From JBDWFY01 sp965275915 (lineage in GTDB: Bacteria > Pseudomonadota > Alphaproteobacteria > Rhizobiales > Stappiaceae): 64,000 nt of DNA. The notes under the pieces are model-generated. The model had not been told where the DNA came from. It made no database searches and worked only from the letters and a program-made list of their open reading frames with translations. Shown here in pieces: positions 35,867 to 44,599 of this stretch; position 1 is the first letter of the stretch, and each line of letters opens with the position of its first letter. Both the position numbers and the translations under genes were made by a program. The stretch spans positions 1,533,689-1,597,688 of the forward strand of contig CBDHYI010000008.1 of the NCBI GenBank assembly GCA_965275915.1, written 5' to 3'.

Positions 35867-37348
35867 CTATTCGCTTCCAATGTTTGTAATTGTACAGATG
35901 ATTTGCTTCGGATCGTTACGTCGAATTGTTACATCTGCAAGTTGGAAGTTTTCATCAAACTTTCGAAACATAGCGAGCCAAACGCCTGGAGACATGATGG
36001 ACAGGTGACTGTGCCCATCATCGTAACATGATATCACGTGATACTGCAAAAGGGCGCTGCTTTTCATTTTTGCTAAAAGCGGAACAATCTCGTTTGGCTC
36101 GAAATGTTCGAGTACATCTGCCGAGCAAATCAAATCGGCAGATATAAGTTCATGTCTAAGAAAATCTGACTTTGAAAAATCAGCGTTGTTAGGTAACGGC
36201 TCTAACAATGGCGATTTGGCCCAATCGATACCGAGTACTCGATCAACATGTGGAGCAATATGTTTGACAAATTTTCCATTGCCACATCCTAATTCTATGA
36301 CCGTCTTTGGTTTTGCTGCAAGAATATCTTCAAGTTTTTCAACTAACCAATTGTTCTGTTGGTAGGAGTTGTCGTGTTCGTGAAGCAACTGATAATGATC
36401 TTGGCCAATGTCACCTCGATTTCGTGGTTGGGAGACGAATTGCTCTTGCAGCGGGGAGATTTTTTCATCACCTAGCCAACTGTTTAGCGAGTCTGCCATA
36501 TTCAGCTCTGACGTAAGTAGCGCTTGCTTGTAATTTTCAGTCGAGATGGCAGGTGTTTCTTCTCTCAGGCGCGCTATTTCATTTCTCAGTGTTTTTATTG
36601 TCGAGACTGCGAGAACAAGGTCGTCCATTGGCTTTACCAGTGGTCGGTGATTGGTTTCTTCAAACCAATTCACCGCTGGTAATTGACCATCCATTTCAGC
36701 GTGCAAATCAATTGGAAAATCGTCTGAAATTTCATGCAACGGCACAATTCCGCCTTCGGACGGCGTGTGACGAGGCGACGGCTCCTTCTGAACAAAGGCG
36801 GCAATATTGTATCTGTGGGAGCCGAAGTGTCCAGTTTTTACTCGGAAACCGTTAAAATACAGCACTAGCATTAACTGTACAACAGACCATCCCATAGAGA
36901 TGTGCCCGCTAACAATACTAGCCTTGTGTGGTGGTACGCATAGGAATAGCCAGCCTTCGTCTGTAAGCAGCGATCTAAACTTTTGTAGGACAATAGAGGT
37001 ATTTGCGGTGTGCTCCAGTACATGGGAAGCCCAAATCGCATCAAACGACTGCTCTGTGTTGAAGTCTTCAATCCAAACATCCTGTGTTTTAATTTCATGA
37101 GCCTCAAATATTTCGCGTGGAAAATTATATCTCTTCAATTCTCTACCAATTGCTGTTACTATTTTTCCTTTTTCCGCAAAATAAACTGATGCTCCCCCCA
37201 TGCCAAAGCCAACATCCAGCACGGTGTGAAATCTTATGTGGTCTGTCTTTCTGATAATGTCGAAATTCCCATCGACAGGAAAATGTGTTTTCCTGTAATA
37301 TTTTTTATAATCCAATTGCCTTATCTTTTTTTGATTCATACGAGCCAT
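35867..37348 (-). CDS. Double SAM-methyltransferase protein in a glycan locus
   Basis: A 493-residue protein with two class I methyltransferase domains. Domain 1 (residues about 35-190) has VLDVGFGMGGASVYFAEKG and later FDAIWASHVLEHT. Domain 2 (about 335-490) has VIELGCGNGKFVKHIAPHVDRVLGID and then LICSADVLEHF. Between them is a helical linker. The AT-rich composition (near 40% GC) contrasts with the rest of the window. With the adjacent glycosyltransferase/capsule fusion it probably decorates a surface polysaccharide. Which sugars are methylated cannot be told. Confidence 0.75.
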   Translation of the reverse strand: MARMNQKKIRQLDYKKYYRKTHFPVDGNFDIIRKTDHIRFHTVLDVGFGMGGASVYFAEKGKIVTAIGRELKRYNFPREIFEAHEIKTQDVWIEDFNTEQSFDAIWASHVLEHTANTSIVLQKFRSLLTDEGWLFLCVPPHKASIVSGHISMGWSVVQLMLVLYFNGFRVKTGHFGSHRYNIAAFVQKEPSPRHTPSEGGIVPLHEISDDFPIDLHAEMDGQLPAVNWFEETNHRPLVKPMDDLVLAVSTIKTLRNEIARLREETPAISTENYKQALLTSELNMADSLNSWLGDEKISPLQEQFVSQPRNRGDIGQDHYQLLHEHDNSYQQNNWLVEKLEDILAAKPKTVIELGCGNGKFVKHIAPHVDRVLGIDWAKSPLLEPLPNNADFSKSDFLRHELISADLICSADVLEHFEPNEIVPLLAKMKSSALLQYHVISCYDDGHSHLSIMSPGVWLAMFRKFDENFQLADVTIRRNDPKQIICTITNIGSE

Positions 37349-37373
37349 CGCCGAAATTTAATATTACTCCGTG

Positions 37374-39521
37374 TTAGTCTTTATATTTCCATTTTTTGTA
37401 AATTGGTACAAAGAAGTCCACGCACTTCTCAGCGACTGGCACATTGCGGCTAGCTATGAATATCCTCGTCGCCAAATTGTTCTTCTGCCTCAAGTGTTTC
37501 AATACCCTGCTGTTTTCCTTTTTTTGCCACATATATCGGTCGAATAACATCGATTGCCAGTCATCTTGCGGTTGACTTGCACGCCGGTATTTCAGATCAA
37601 TGTTATCAAAGCGGAGTACATTGAAGTCAATCTCTGTGGTGGAGGTAATTCTCTCGCCATTTCGTAGCCGCGATTGACGTGTGGTGAACTTACCGAAAGA
37701 GTAATATTTTCCCACCAGATAGAATAAAAACCTCAATCGCTTTTCCATGTTGACTGGCAGATGTCCCATGGCAGCGGATTTTAGTTCTCGATAATTTCGT
37801 ACGTGGTGAGTCAAGGTGTCGTGATCATAGAAGGTTCGACCGCATGTAATTATTGGGACATTCCACATCATTGCTTGCACGCCAGTGCCAGAGTTGAAAA
37901 CCAAAAGCTGATCTGCGATATTCAGCAAGTCATAAAGATGAAAGTGACTTACGTTGTCGCCTTTTACGCTGGGCACTTCTCTCTCAAGAGGGTGCAACTT
38001 AATTAGCATTCGATGATTGGACGGAAGCTCGCGTGATAATGTTGTAAGCGCTTCAATATAGTTGTGATAACTTCCTAGCTCGCCGAAGAAAAATTGTGTA
38101 GCTGTATCACTTGGTCTCTGTAGACACACGAGAATAACTTTATCCGACTGTCCAAGTTGTAGTTCATTCCTTAACTTATTCTCTGAAACCCGTTCACCTT
38201 GCGATTCTAGTAGTTCAACGCGAAGTTTCTCCTTGCGGATGTATTCAAGAATATGGGAACTTTGCGTTTCATCGAGTGGTTTATCCCAGTGCTTTTCTTT
38301 GAAAAGTATACTATCTGCTAGGAACCCGGAATTATCAAAAAAAATACTGTCGTTGAGAGCCCCACGCTCCGCTACAAAAAACGGTAAATTACCTTCACGT
38401 GCCCAATTGTAGAGATTTTGCATCTCCGGTGTGGCATATGGATTGTGGAATAGTATTCGATCAAAACTACCTTCTTCGAAGTAGTCAAGAAAGTCCTCTT
38501 TGTTTACAAATCGAGTTTCTTTCTCGACTGTAACATGGCCAAGTAGCGGTTGCAGCTCTGGTGCAAAAGTGAACGCATTTTGTCGAAACATAAGTGTTTT
38601 GCCGCGGTCATGCGCGAAGAGTGCTGGTGGATGTTTGTGTGTTTTTAAAAATCGCTCCATGTGAAATTTAAACAGCTTGCGGTTAGTTTTCTCACGTTGC
38701 CGGTAAGAGCTGTGCGTTACGATCGGGTGCCAAGCATGAAACAATATCAATCCTTTAGCGAACGAACGGTCGCCGAACAAACGGTATATCGACTTCCAAC
38801 CGTGATAACTGGTCTGGAAATCGAATGATGAGATGTTCATTAACCAGTCGTCCGGTATCGGGTAACGACCAGATTCAAATATCACTCTACAGTTGAGTTC
38901 TAGATCTTCGAATCCCCAACCCGCGAAATCTTCTATAGTTCCACCGCAGTACAAGTAATAATAACGGTCGAAAAGACAAGCGCTAGTTCCAGAGGAAAAC
39001 TTCTCGAACAAACCGGGGTCACGATGTATTGCACGGTCCAGAAAGTACTGGAACAAATTGGTATCACTATCGTTTTCAAGATAGTCTATTGTCGCTTTTT
39101 CTGAGAAGTAAGCAACTGGTACCATGATCATATTGTTGCTGTGCGCTGGCAGGCCGACAATATCAATTTCAACGTCGAGCTTTTTGTAGAAACCTTCCGG
39201 TGGGATGAGATCTATGTCTTGAAAAAAGATATAACGCGTGTTGGCAAGCCTCGCGCCCTCATTGCGACAGCGGCCTATAGAAAAAATTTCAGTTTCCGTC
39301 TCAAGACGCACGTAGTTGTATCCCAGCGCCTCGCATCGCTGGGCGATGAGCACAGCAATTTCTGCAGGAGAGCCGTCATCAACTACCATAACCCGTACAA
39401 AGTGGCTATACGAAATGTCAAAAGTAACATAGTCGAGTCTACTTATTGTCTGGCGATTTCGCACATCGATTCTCACTGGTATAATGACCGTGATTTTCGG
39501 CTTATGTTGGTTGCTAATCAC
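37374..39521 (-). CDS. Two-domain glycan enzyme: GT2 glycosyltransferase plus KpsC/KpsS-like capsule domain
   Basis: A 715-residue protein. Residues 1-270 are a GT-A family 2 transferase: KITVIIPVRIDVRNRQTISR, MVVDDGSPAEIA, then a FFQDIDLIPP DxD-type site and a GGTIEDFAGWGFEDLELNCR acceptor region. Residues about 440-620 resemble capsule polysaccharide export/KpsS-type transferases: KVILVCLQRPSDTATQFFF, LIKLHPLEREVP, LLNIADQLLVFNSGTGVQAMMWNVPIITCGR. It lies 25 bases upstream of the methyltransferase gene in the same direction, so they form a pair. AT-rich, flanked by IS on both sides. Confidence 0.7.
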   Translation of the reverse strand: MISNQHKPKITVIIPVRIDVRNRQTISRLDYVTFDISYSHFVRVMVVDDGSPAEIAVLIAQRCEALGYNYVRLETETEIFSIGRCRNEGARLANTRYIFFQDIDLIPPEGFYKKLDVEIDIVGLPAHSNNMIMVPVAYFSEKATIDYLENDSDTNLFQYFLDRAIHRDPGLFEKFSSGTSACLFDRYYYLYCGGTIEDFAGWGFEDLELNCRVIFESGRYPIPDDWLMNISSFDFQTSYHGWKSIYRLFGDRSFAKGLILFHAWHPIVTHSSYRQREKTNRKLFKFHMERFLKTHKHPPALFAHDRGKTLMFRQNAFTFAPELQPLLGHVTVEKETRFVNKEDFLDYFEEGSFDRILFHNPYATPEMQNLYNWAREGNLPFFVAERGALNDSIFFDNSGFLADSILFKEKHWDKPLDETQSSHILEYIRKEKLRVELLESQGERVSENKLRNELQLGQSDKVILVCLQRPSDTATQFFFGELGSYHNYIEALTTLSRELPSNHRMLIKLHPLEREVPSVKGDNVSHFHLYDLLNIADQLLVFNSGTGVQAMMWNVPIITCGRTFYDHDTLTHHVRNYRELKSAAMGHLPVNMEKRLRFLFYLVGKYYSFGKFTTRQSRLRNGERITSTTEIDFNVLRFDNIDLKYRRASQPQDDWQSMLFDRYMWQKKENSRVLKHLRQKNNLATRIFIASRNVPVAEKCVDFFVPIYKKWKYKD

Positions 39522-39580
39522 GTCAAAAAACCCGAATTCTCAGTTGGCACAGATTGGGTGAGCTAAATGGTGTCCCTGAA

Positions 39581-39745
39581 TTAACGCATCCATAACATGA
39601 TTGCAGCGATTTGGCATTCGGCGAGGAATGAAGCGGTTGTTTTTGCGTATGGTGTTGCGACGGCACGCCATTGTTTGAGTTTGAGGAAAGCGTTTTCGAT
39701 GAGATGGGGGCGCTTGTAGAGGTCCCTGTCATAGGCGCGCAATGT
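39581..39745 (-). pseudogene. IS5-type transposase C-terminal fragment (element D)
   Basis: Reads YDRDLYKRPHLIENAFLKLK, QWRAVATPYAKTTASFLAE and ends IMLWMR. This is the glutamate region of an IS5-family transposase; the RPHLIENAF helix carries the catalytic glutamate. Confidence 0.7.
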
Positions 39746-39809
39746 CTGACCCAGTCCCGTGAATTTGGGCCACAGAGGTGTTAGTGATCCGTCCATGAAA
39801 GGATGGAGT

Positions 39810-40073
39810 ATGAAACGCAGATTTTCAGACGAGCAGATCATCGGAATGATCAAGGAATATGAGGCCGGGGTGAAGGCCCAAGACCTGTGCCGCAAGTACG
39901 GCATTAGCTCAGCGACGTTCTATAGCTGGCGGAAGAAGTATGGCGGCATGGATGTGTCTGATGCCAAAAGGCTGCGTGAGCTGGAGGCGGACAATGCCAG
40001 GCTCAAACGGATTGTTGCAGATCAGATGCTGGACATGACGTCGATGAAGGAACTTCTGGCAAAAAATTGGTAA
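39810..40073 (+). CDS. IS3-family transposase OrfA
   Basis: An 87-residue OrfA from ATG 39810 after GGATGGAG. It shows the HTH DEQIIGMIKEYEAGVKAQDL then CRKYGISSATFYSWRKKYGG, and a leucine-zipper LRELEADNARLKRIVADQML. It looks intact, but its partner OrfB is not. Confidence 0.85.
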   Translation: MKRRFSDEQIIGMIKEYEAGVKAQDLCRKYGISSATFYSWRKKYGGMDVSDAKRLRELEADNARLKRIVADQMLDMTSMKELLAKNW

Positions 40074-40078
40074 CTCCC

Positions 40079-40938
40079 ATGGCCAAGCGCAAAGCTGTGG
40101 GGTTTTTGATCAGCGGGATGGGTCTGAGCGAACGCAGGGCCTGTCGGATCGTTGGCTTGTCTCGGTCGGTGCAGCAATATCGACCTCTGCCCAAGGATGA
40201 TGAGGCTGCAATCAAACGCATGAAGGAGCTGGCGTCGGAGAACCGACGCTATGGCTATTTGCGCCTGCATGCGATGTTGAGGCGCGAAGGACTGGTTGTG
40301 AACCACAAGCGGACCTATCGGCTCTACACTGAGCTGGGGCTGCAGGTGCGCGCACGAAGAGGCGGCGCAAGCTGCCAAGACGTGACCGTGTCGCGCCTCA
40401 AGCGCCTGAACGGCCAATGCAGCGGTGGTCCATGGACTTTGTCAGCGACCAACTGGCCGACTGCCGCCGGTTCTGTCCCGGTCAAATCGTAGACATCTCA
40501 ATTCCTGGTGCTCGCGTCGCACGGTTCCTGGATGACCTGGCGGTTCGTATCGGATTGCCCGAAGAGATCATCTTGGACAATGGTCCGGAAGGCACAAGCA
40601 AGGCCATGTTCGATTGGTCCGAACGCACCGGTGTTCGTCTGCGGTTCATAGAACCAGGCAAGCCCGTCCAGAATGCCTTCGTGGAGAGTTTCAACGGCAA
40701 GTTCAGGGATGAATGCCTCAAGCTGCATTGGTTTAAATCCCTGCAGCATGCCCGCGAGGAAATCGGACACTGGCGAAACCATTACAACACCCAGCGTCCT
40801 CATTCAGCACTCGGATACCTATCACCCACGGAGTTCCTGATGAAAAACACTGCGTCAGCGCTTGAGCCTCTTACGGTCTCCGCGCTGTCGCTCAAAACTG
40901 CAAACCAACCGGAAAATTCCAGATCAAACCGGCCCTAA
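40079..40938 (+). pseudogene. IS3-family transposase OrfB, frameshifted with internal deletion
   Basis: The first frame (to 40492) has GLSERRACRIVGLSRSVQQY and NRRYGYLRLHAMLRREG. After RARR the frame breaks and the second frame (40417 on) continues MQRWSMDFVSDQLADCRRF. It then jumps to CPGQIVDIS, missing about a dozen residues that family members have after the first aspartate. DNGPEGTSKAMF carries the second aspartate, with Gly replacing the usual Phe/aromatic, and FVESFNGKFRDECL the glutamate. Confidence 0.8.
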
Positions 40939-40961
40939 TCGCGGGGAAAGGTCACAGTGGC

Positions 40962-41138
40962 CGATTCCCGTGGCAGGTCACGCCATGGTGTTCCGGTTCG
41001 CAGCTTCCAAAGAACCGCGTTCAAAAACAACCGGTTATCACGTCCACGGCGACCCCGGTTGCCTTTCGACCCAAGCAGGTATGGCTTCAAACGGAGCTAA
41101 TGCTCCTCACGCAAATCGTGGCGATGCAGGTCTGACAT
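40962..41138 (-). pseudogene. IS5-type transposase N-terminal fragment (element D)
   Basis: From ATG 41138-41120 region the minus strand reads SDLHRHDLREEH, an in-frame TAG, then LRLKPYLLGSKGNRGRRGRD and NRLFLNAVLWKLRTGTPWRD, the standard N-terminus of an IS5-family transposase. It is cut by the IS3-type element. Confidence 0.65.
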
Positions 41139-41206
41139 GGCGGTCTCCTTCCATGACACACTACAAAAACAAGCTTAACAATCAGTCAAATCAGGGACAC
41201 CCTTTA

Positions 41207-41247
41207 GGGTGTGGACCCATAAATGTACTTGAAATGAGTCCACACCC
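41207..41247. repeat. 41-base palindromic mini-element with IS427-type ends
   Basis: Left arm GGGTGTGGACCCAT and right arm ATGAGTCCACACCC are inverted with one mismatch around a 13-base centre. TA lies on both sides (41205-41206 and 41248-41249). The arms have the GG-N4-GGACYCAT pattern of the IS427-type ends in this window. It looks like such an element reduced to little more than its two ends. Confidence 0.6.
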
Positions 41248-41250
41248 TAG

Positions 41251-42682
41251 CACTACTTTGGCAGTTTGGTCATTGTCTCCATCGCAATCGGATTCGGCAG
41301 TGGGGACATCGTACTGGTGGTGGCTTTGGCGAGAGCGCGGCGATGACGGCGCGTCGTACGGCCGGCAGTGTGGGTTTAGGCGGTCCCTTGCGCTTCGCCG
41401 GAGGCGTTGTTTTTTTCCCCTTTCGCCTCGCCGAGGCGCTGATGTTGCAGGAAGGCATAGGCGATCATGGTCATCAGCGCGTGACGGTGCAGGCCCTGCC
41501 AGGATCGCCCCTCGAAGTGATCCAGCCCCAGTTCCTCCTTCATCTGTTGGTGGGCCTGTTCGCACACCCAACGTGCTTTGATGGCGGTGGCAAGCGTCTT
41601 CAGATCGGTTTCGGCAGGCAGGTTGGACAGATAAAATTTGCGCTCACCGGAGGTGCGCATCTCTCCGATCAGCCAGGCTTCTTCGCCCGGCATATGCTGT
41701 TGGCCCTTGTCGCGGATGCGCTGCGGTTTGCCGTCGGCGACGCAAATACGCGCGGCGGCGAAGGACGCCTGAAGTGGCCCTTTCGTTCCGTTGCGCCAGC
41801 TCAGCTTTGTCCACTCGGCATCGGCGAGCATGGTTTGAGCAGGAACAGAGAGTGTGTCGGGGATCGGATTTTTGCGCGGACGACCACGGCCGGCGACCGG
41901 AAAGATGAGAGAGACGTCGGCTGGATAAACCTTCTGGTATTTGGGGATACCCACGGCCCAGGTGAGCCCGCGGGCGCTCAGACCTTGGCGAAACGGCGCC
42001 GACAGACCGTAGCCTGCATCGGCAAGAACCGTCTCGAACCGCACGCCTGTGGCCATCAGGCGGTCGATCTCGTCGAGCGCGATCTCGGGCTTCGTGCGTG
42101 GCATGAACCGCGCTTGCGGGACATGCGCACGCTTCATGCGATCAGGGGCACTCGTCCAGCTCTCCGGCAGGAACAGCCGCAGGCCGATCGCCACGGGAAC
42201 CTCGTCGCGTGCGAGCGTCAGCGACACCAGCGTCTGGCAGTTGGCTCTCTTGCCGAGCGCGGAGGCATATTGAGGCGCCACCCCAACCGAGTTGGCGCCC
42301 TTCTTCGGCAGCGCCGTATCGTCGATGACCAGAACCGCAGTCTTGCCGCCCACCATGCGGTCCGCTTGGCGCGCCAGTTCTTCCTCGAGAGGGTCCGCGT
42401 CCCACACGCCGCTCGAGATGAAGTGGTGCAACCGATCATAGCAGTTCGGCGCCACCCGAGCCGCGATCGGCTCCATGCTCTTACGCTCGCCGGGACCGAT
42501 CAATCCGGCCACATAAAGCGGACACATCTGCCGACGTCGCTTGTGTCCCAGTCGCGTCAGGAAGGGTTCAAGCCATTGCATGAGCTCATCATTCCAGCCC
42601 GCCATCGTGCGCTCCTGTCGTTCTCGGAGCGCAAAGCATCACGCCAACTTGGATAATAAACTGTTAAACTGCCAAAGTAGTG
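41251..42682 (-). mobile_element. IS701-type insertion sequence, copy 3 (diverged)
   Basis: Perfect 17-base ends CACTACTTTGGCAGTTT at 41251 and the complement ending at 42682. CTAG lies on the left (41247-41250); on the right CTAG is split by the next IS (CTA at 42683-42685, G at 43520). The transposase differs clearly from copies 1 and 2, so this is a separate lineage of the same family. Confidence 0.85.
41376..42605 (-). CDS. IS701-family DDE transposase (copy 3)
   Basis: A 409-residue transposase aligned throughout with copy 1: MCPLYVAGLIGPGERKSMEP, VLVIDDTALPKKGANSVGVA, VLADAGYGLSAPFRQGLSARG, and CEQAHQQMKEELGLDHFEGR. The zero frame ends soon after an A7 run (near 41410). The +1 frame continues to the conserved PTLPAVR...KPPP...CPHC end at about 41270, as in copy 1. 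Confidence 0.85.
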   Translation of the reverse strand: MAGWNDELMQWLEPFLTRLGHKRRRQMCPLYVAGLIGPGERKSMEPIAARVAPNCYDRLHHFISSGVWDADPLEEELARQADRMVGGKTAVLVIDDTALPKKGANSVGVAPQYASALGKRANCQTLVSLTLARDEVPVAIGLRLFLPESWTSAPDRMKRAHVPQARFMPRTKPEIALDEIDRLMATGVRFETVLADAGYGLSAPFRQGLSARGLTWAVGIPKYQKVYPADVSLIFPVAGRGRPRKNPIPDTLSVPAQTMLADAEWTKLSWRNGTKGPLQASFAAARICVADGKPQRIRDKGQQHMPGEEAWLIGEMRTSGERKFYLSNLPAETDLKTLATAIKARWVCEQAHQQMKEELGLDHFEGRSWQGLHRHALMTMIAYAFLQHQRLGEAKGEKNNASGEAQGTA

Positions 42683-43111
42683 CTAGGTCTTGGACTCATT
42701 AAATCGGATCCAGATTCGCGCTGAAGCGAGTTTAACGCCAGCCATGTAGTTTTCGGGATTTTTCTCGTATCTGGTCGCTACGGCTCTGAAGTGTTTGAGT
42801 TTGTTGAAGAACCGTTCAACCATATTCCGTAGTTTGTAGAGATATTTGGAGAAAGCTGGCCTACGGCGGCGATGAGGCATGCAGGGGATGTTTGGGAAAG
42901 CGTCCTGGCCAGTGATCAAGTTACGAATAGCATCGGCATCATAGGCCCGATCTGCCAAAACAATCGCTTTTGAGGGAAGACCGGATAAAAGCGACATGGC
43001 TTGATGACCATCGTAGGCTTGCCCTTCGCTCAAGCTCAGTTTGATCGGCAGACCGCAAGCATCTACCACAGCATGGATCTTACTGGTCAGGCCACCTCGG
43101 GAACGTCCCAT
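42683..43111 (-). CDS. IS427-type transposase, C-terminal frame (element C)
   Basis: GRSRGGLTSKIHAVVDACGL, VLADRAYDADAIRNLI and LRNMVERFFNKLKHFRAVATRYEK carry the second aspartate and the glutamate. As in element B, the stop TAG lies outside the element, in the target CTA at 42683-42685. Confidence 0.85.
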   Translation of the reverse strand: MGRSRGGLTSKIHAVVDACGLPIKLSLSEGQAYDGHQAMSLLSGLPSKAIVLADRAYDADAIRNLITGQDAFPNIPCMPHRRRRPAFSKYLYKLRNMVERFFNKLKHFRAVATRYEKNPENYMAGVKLASARIWIRFNESKT

Positions 43112-43517
43112 GCAACCGGATCCCCTTTTTTGTTCCCATTAGCGCCATGCTGATGAACACGGACAGAGGAACTGTCAATCATCTGGATGTCGCCGTCATA
43201 AGCTGTTGAAACAGCTTGTAATATCCGGTCCCAGACACCAGCCTCACGCCAACGGACAAATCGATTGTAGCAGGTCTTATGCGAGCCGTAGCGTTCGGGA
43301 ATATCCGCCCAGGGTGCCCCTGTGCGCCAACGCCACAAAATCCCGTTGATCACCCGCCGGTCATCAACGCGCTGAACACCTCTCATCTTGGTCGGTAAAA
43401 GCGGTTGGATCACTGACCACTCAAAATCACTCATATCAAAGCGCGCCATCAAAAACTCCTTTCGGAGCTTGAATCATTTAAGCACTGATTTGGCTACTCG
43501 TTTATGAGGGCGTAACC
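42686..43517 (-). mobile_element. IS5-family (IS427-type) element C
   Basis: Ends GGTCTTGGACTCATTAAA at 42686 and the complement of GGTTACGCCCTCATAAAC ending at 43517, with TA duplicated (42684-42685 and 43518-43519). Removing it restores CTAG, the right-hand duplication of IS701 copy 3, so it landed inside that site. Confidence 0.85.
43087..43452 (-). CDS. IS427-type transposase, N-terminal frame (element C)
   Basis: FDMSDFEWSVIQPLLPTKMRG at the start, GAPWADIPERYGSHKTCYNRF, and IQMIDSSSVRVHQHGANG with the first aspartate. It overlaps the second frame at an A6 run (AACAAAAAAGG), the likely slippage site. Confidence 0.85.
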   Translation of the reverse strand: MMARFDMSDFEWSVIQPLLPTKMRGVQRVDDRRVINGILWRWRTGAPWADIPERYGSHKTCYNRFVRWREAGVWDRILQAVSTAYDGDIQMIDSSSVRVHQHGANGNKKGDPVAWDVPEVA

Positions 43518-43717
43518 TAGTATTAGAGGGGATTATCCGTGATCGGCAAGTCTGGGAACGGCTGAGCCCGGTGGAAACAGGCAGGAGCATTTCTCTCTGA
43601 TTTAACTGAATGCGTAAAGGCAGTCAGGGATCTGGGTCGTGGAATGCGGCGATTGCCTTTCCGTTGCAGAGACATTAGCAATAATCTCTGCGGATAGTGC
43701 AGCGGGGCAGGGGTTTC

Positions 43718-44587
43718 ATGGCCGATGGTCAGTCAAACGGGCGTGGGATCCTCGTCATGATGGCCGCGATGGCGGGCTTCATTCTCAATGACATGCTGGT
43801 CAAGCTTGCCAGCGATGCGCTTCCGCTGGGCGAGATCATTGTTGTCCGATCCTTTTTTGTCTTCCTTTTACTGGGCGGGCTCATCTATTTGCAGAGCGGT
43901 TTTTCGACCCTCGCCGGACTTCGGGAAAAAGCGGTCACGGTTCGTATTCTGGGCGAAATCGGAGCTACGGTCCTTTATCTGACGGCGTTGTTTCGCATGC
44001 CGATCGCAAACGCAACGGCGATTTTGCAGGTGCTGCCGCTGGTGGTCACCGCCGGTTCGGCGGTGTTTCTTGGCGAGCACGTTGGCTGGCGCCGCTGGAC
44101 CGCAATCGCCTGCGGTTTTGTTGGCGTGCTTGTGATTGTAAGGCCGGGGCTGGCAGGGTTCGACAACTGGTCGCTGGTGGCCCTGGCTGCCGTCCTTTTC
44201 ATGGCACTGCGGGATTTGGCGACACGCAGGATGTCCGCTCACGTCTCCACGCTTGCGGTGGCGTGGCTGACAAGCATTGCCGTTGGCGTTTTGGGACTGC
44301 TGATCGCGCCGTTCGAGGAGTGGCAACCGATTTCCGCAACAAATCTGATGCTGCTGGTCGGGGCTGCCGGGTTTATCCTGCTCGCCTATATTTTCATTAT
44401 CATGGCGATGCGCTCCGGAGACATCGCGGTGATTGCTCCGTTTCGGTATTCCATTGTTCTTTGGGCCATTCTCATAGGTTACTTCGTCTGGGGCGATATT
44501 CCAGACGTTCTGACCCAACTGGGCATCGCGGTGCTGGTGGGGACGGGGATCTACACGGTCGTGCGGGAGCGCAAACTGAGCCGATAG
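43718..44587 (+). CDS. EamA/RhaT-type drug-metabolite transporter
   Basis: A 289-residue protein with ten predicted membrane segments in two EamA repeats. The start of repeat 1 is AMAGFILNDMLVKLASDALPLGEIIVVRS, a typical EamA opening; LPLVVTAGSAVFLGEHVGWRRW closes repeat 1; repeat 2 ends FRYSIVLWAILIGYFVWGDIP. ATG 43718 is chosen after GGCAGGGG; GTG 43697 is possible. It converges on the LysR gene at 44600; substrate unknown. Confidence 0.85.
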   Translation: MADGQSNGRGILVMMAAMAGFILNDMLVKLASDALPLGEIIVVRSFFVFLLLGGLIYLQSGFSTLAGLREKAVTVRILGEIGATVLYLTALFRMPIANATAILQVLPLVVTAGSAVFLGEHVGWRRWTAIACGFVGVLVIVRPGLAGFDNWSLVALAAVLFMALRDLATRRMSAHVSTLAVAWLTSIAVGVLGLLIAPFEEWQPISATNLMLLVGAAGFILLAYIFIIMAMRSGDIAVIAPFRYSIVLWAILIGYFVWGDIPDVLTQLGIAVLVGTGIYTVVRERKLSR

Positions 44588-44599
44588 GCGTAATCCGCG

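Larger units (their letters stand above)
39746..40961 (+). mobile_element. IS3-family (IS407-like) element, defective
   Basis: Contains orfA and a damaged orfB of the IS3 type on the plus strand. The borders are approximate: they are where the surrounding IS5-type element D stops and resumes. I could not read its own inverted repeats with certainty. Confidence 0.6.
39569..41201 (-). mobile_element. IS5-type element D, interrupted by an IS3-type element
   Basis: Inverted ends GGTGTCCCTGA at 39569 and TCAGGGACACC ending at 41201 mark one ancestral element. Its transposase survives as a C-terminal piece (39581-39745) and an N-terminal piece (40962-41138) on the minus strand, with an IS3-type element in between. 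Confidence 0.65.
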
